Positions 62,355-64,000 of a stretch of 64,000 nucleotides of DNA are shown here, one piece after another (position 1 is the stretch's first letter; every line of letters starts with the position of its first letter). This DNA comes from Nodosilinea sp. FACHB-131 (GTDB taxonomy: Bacteria; Cyanobacteriota; Cyanobacteriia; Phormidesmidales; Phormidesmidaceae), in NCBI RefSeq assembly GCF_014695395.1, contig NZ_JACJOF010000023.1:124001-188000 (forward strand), in the 5' to 3' direction. The translations under genes and the position numbers were made by a program. A model generated the notes under the pieces. It was not told where the DNA came from, made no database searches, and worked only from the letters and a program-made list of their open reading frames with translations.

Positions 62355-62776
62355 ATGAAAATGGTTTGATTAAAGGTATGAAATGTATGGGTAAATCGCT
62401 AATAGAGCTCGAATGACAGCAAAATCCAACCTGCCATATCTAGTCGGCAGTAAAGTCTGCGAGGGTGGGCTGCGCCCTGAGAGCAGTATTTCTTCAGAGA
62501 AAATTAGACCTAATCCAAGCCCAGAAATAGAGTTTTTCCTAAGAGAAATCTACAGCTCCCGAGCTAGGCTGGCGATTGTAGAAAGACCGTCATGAACGCC
62601 TGACCTTATCCTTGCTGAAGAAGGCAAACTCAGTCCACCGGAGATTATACTCAGCAAAACATTTTGGTATGATATCTCCGACAGCAAGCGCTTTTTAGGC
62701 TGAAATCAAACCTCTGAGGAAGGTGCTGACAGCTACACTTTTTGGGATGACCGTCCATCCTCAGGGAGACTGACCC
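62355..62776. other. 422-bp gap
   Basis: Between the CheB-CheR hybrid and the PAS protein. No repeat, terminator or convincing gene; presumed promoter of the PAS pair. Confidence 0.5.
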
Positions 62777-63454
62777 ATGAGCATCTCTCACCAAATCGAG
62801 GCAGTCTACCAACGCGCCCTGCGGCTGCGTGAGCAGGCCACCACCAACCCGATCGACCCCGCCCTGCTAGAGCTAGCCCTCAAAGATCTTTACCTCGTGC
62901 TTGAAGAGCTCCAGGCCGTAGATGCGGAGCTGCACGAGCAAAACCAGATACTCAACAACACTCGCTATCAGGCTGACCTTGAGCGCCAGCGCTACCGCAC
63001 CCTATTTGAGCTGGCCCCCGATGGCTACCTGGTCACCGATGCCAGAGGCAAAATTTACCACGCCAACCGAGCAGCAGAAGCCTTATTTGCGCTACCCCAG
63101 GCGGGGCTGGTGGGCAAACCCCTAGTGGTGCTGATCGATCAGGGCGATTGGTCAGACTTTCAGCAGCGGCTAGCCCAGCCTACCGAGCCCTGGGAAGCCA
63201 CCCTCAAATCACGCCAGGGGGATCCGGTTAGGGTAGCGATCGCCACCAACTTCCTCAAAGACAGCCGCCTAGGCGGCACCACCATTCTTTGGTCGCTGCG
63301 AGATATTTCTCAGCAGCGTCGGGTAGAGCAGCAGCTCCAGGCGGCCCACGCCGATCTCGAAGATCTCGTTGCCGCCCGCACCGCAGAACTCACCCAGGCC
63401 AACGCTCAGCTGCGTCAAGATCTCAACGACTGCCGTCGGGGTGGGCCGCAATGA
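62777..63454 (+). CDS. PAS-domain protein with flanking coiled coils (1)
   Basis: A 225-residue soluble protein: an N-terminal helical segment (LKDLYLVLEELQAVDAELHEQNQIL), one PAS domain (about 75-185: YRTLFELAPDGYLVTDARGKIYHANRAAEALF) and a C-terminal coiled coil (AAHADLEDLVAARTAELTQANAQL). No kinase or output domain, so it probably acts as a sensory adaptor. It overlaps the next gene by 4 bp (ATGA) and is its paralog. Confidence 0.85.
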   Translation: MSISHQIEAVYQRALRLREQATTNPIDPALLELALKDLYLVLEELQAVDAELHEQNQILNNTRYQADLERQRYRTLFELAPDGYLVTDARGKIYHANRAAEALFALPQAGLVGKPLVVLIDQGDWSDFQQRLAQPTEPWEATLKSRQGDPVRVAIATNFLKDSRLGGTTILWSLRDISQQRRVEQQLQAAHADLEDLVAARTAELTQANAQLRQDLNDCRRGGPQ

Positions 63455-64000
63455 GTATCATGTTCAAGCGCATTGATGCCGTGCAGCAGCGGGCACTACT
63501 GCTGCACCAGCACGCCAGCGCGTCGCCTATTCAGCCCGAGGTACTGGCCCTGGCCCTAGCCGACCTCAGCCTGGTGCTTGAAGAACTGCGGGCCGCCCAC
63601 GAAGAGCTGACTGAGCAAAATTTGGTCCTGGCCGACTACCGCCAGCAGTTAGAAATCGAGCGCCAGCGCTACCAAGACCTCTTCAATCTCGCCCCCGATG
63701 GCTACCTGGTCAGCGATACCAAGGGCATTATTCAGGCGGGCAACGTGGCGATCGCAGCCATGCTGCACCTACCCCAGGAGTTGCTGGTGGGTAAACCCAT
63801 GGTGCTGTTTCTACCGATTAAGCACCGCCGCGCCTTCTATGCCATGTTGGCCCAGCTCAGCCGCGCCGCCCAGGCGTTGCCCACCAAAGCTTGGGAAACC
63901 AAGCTTTTGCCTCGGGATGGCCCGAATATTGATGTCGCTATTACTGTCTCCATCAGCCGCGAGGGCCGCGAAGCACACCTGCGCTGGCTGGTGCGAGACA
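63451..64000 (+). CDS. PAS-domain protein (2), 3' partial
   Basis: First 183 codons of a protein that runs off the window. It is a tandem paralog of the preceding gene: VLALALADLSLVLEELRAAHEELTEQN, then ERQRYQDLFNLAPDGYLVSDTKGIIQAGN matches ERQRYRTLFELAPDGYLVTDARGKIYHAN. Start ATG 63451 overlaps the previous stop as ATGA, so translation is coupled. Whether it carries a kinase or guanylate-cyclase output beyond the edge cannot be seen. Confidence 0.85.
   Translation, partial: MSIMFKRIDAVQQRALLLHQHASASPIQPEVLALALADLSLVLEELRAAHEELTEQNLVLADYRQQLEIERQRYQDLFNLAPDGYLVSDTKGIIQAGNVAIAAMLHLPQELLVGKPMVLFLPIKHRRAFYAMLAQLSRAAQALPTKAWETKLLPRDGPNIDVAITVSISREGREAHLRWLVRD

Noticed and set aside
62413-62595. 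60-codon frame between the CheB-CheR hybrid and the PAS genes
   Set aside because: No ribosome-binding site and no coding character compared with neighbours.

Overview
The window is chromosomal DNA from a cyanobacterium. Evidence seen directly: frequent GCGATCGC (HIP1-type) octamers on both strands and proteins largely restricted to cyanobacteria or plastids (RpaA circadian-output regulator, PxcA/CemA proton extrusion protein, a Ycf37-like TPR protein, a CrtO-type carotene ketolase, a helical carotenoid protein, a CuA-less alternative respiratory oxidase, XisH/XisI). A Leptolyngbyaceae-like freshwater or terrestrial lineage would fit, but that is only an inference. There is no rRNA, prophage, transposase or CRISPR array; one tRNA gene (Asn) is present.

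Layout. 1-5.2 kb: a BMP-type ABC uptake operon (two permeases, a double-domain ATPase) interleaved with two isochorismatase-family amidohydrolase paralogs and a cupin, probably scavenging an N-rich organic compound. 5.5-6.0 kb: a stand-alone helical carotenoid protein. 6.6-8.6 kb: an inorganic-carbon operon of SbtA-like bicarbonate transporter, SbtB-like PII protein and Tat-exported beta-carbonic anhydrase. 8.7-11.0 kb: GMC oxidoreductase and the XisH/XisI pair. 11.1-15.4 kb: an alternative respiratory oxidase operon (two DUF2231 membrane proteins, then subunits II, I, III; subunit II lacks the CuA ligands). 16-20 kb: PxcA, a GH32/68-like beta-propeller protein, a RemA-like small protein and an ADP-ribosylglycohydrolase. 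20.6-26.6 kb: a MacAB-like efflux system divergent from a NarL-type two-component pair. 26.7-37.7 kb: CbiT, thioesterase, AAA ATPase, calcium-type P-ATPase, ExoD, DUF1517, ThiS/ThiE, Ycf37-like, a solute-binding protein and L35/L20. 37.9-39 kb: tRNA-Asn and rpaA. 39-50 kb: stress-flavoured small proteins (META, lipoprotein, two glycine-zipper stress paralogs, VKOR-like, GH13 enzyme, a third DUF2231). 50-54.4 kb: SDR, aldo-keto reductase, TspO and CrtO. 55-58.5 kb: fasciclin protein, PII-like protein and FtsH. 59.4-64 kb: a CheB-CheR-PAS hybrid and two tandem PAS proteins, the last cut by the window edge.

Themes: light, carbon and redox physiology dominates. CrtO could supply the keto-carotenoid that the helical carotenoid protein binds; the oxidase, PxcA and carbon operon all concern thylakoid or plasma-membrane energetics; two PII-fold proteins sit beside membrane targets (transporter, FtsH).

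The most unusual non-coding signals are a 142-160 bp dispersed repeat in three copies (two inverted copies bracket the MacB-like permease/ATPase genes, one supplying a stop codon), a perfect 33-bp inverted repeat bracketing the cupin gene, C-rich tracts replacing ribosome-binding sites at several gene junctions, and a 21-bp palindromic repeat that has become the coding end of an amidohydrolase. I found no clear-cut new defence or mobile system; the best candidates for under-described biology are these repeats, the SbtA/SbtB/Tat-carbonic anhydrase operon, the PII-like/FtsH pair and the DUF2231-containing oxidase operon.
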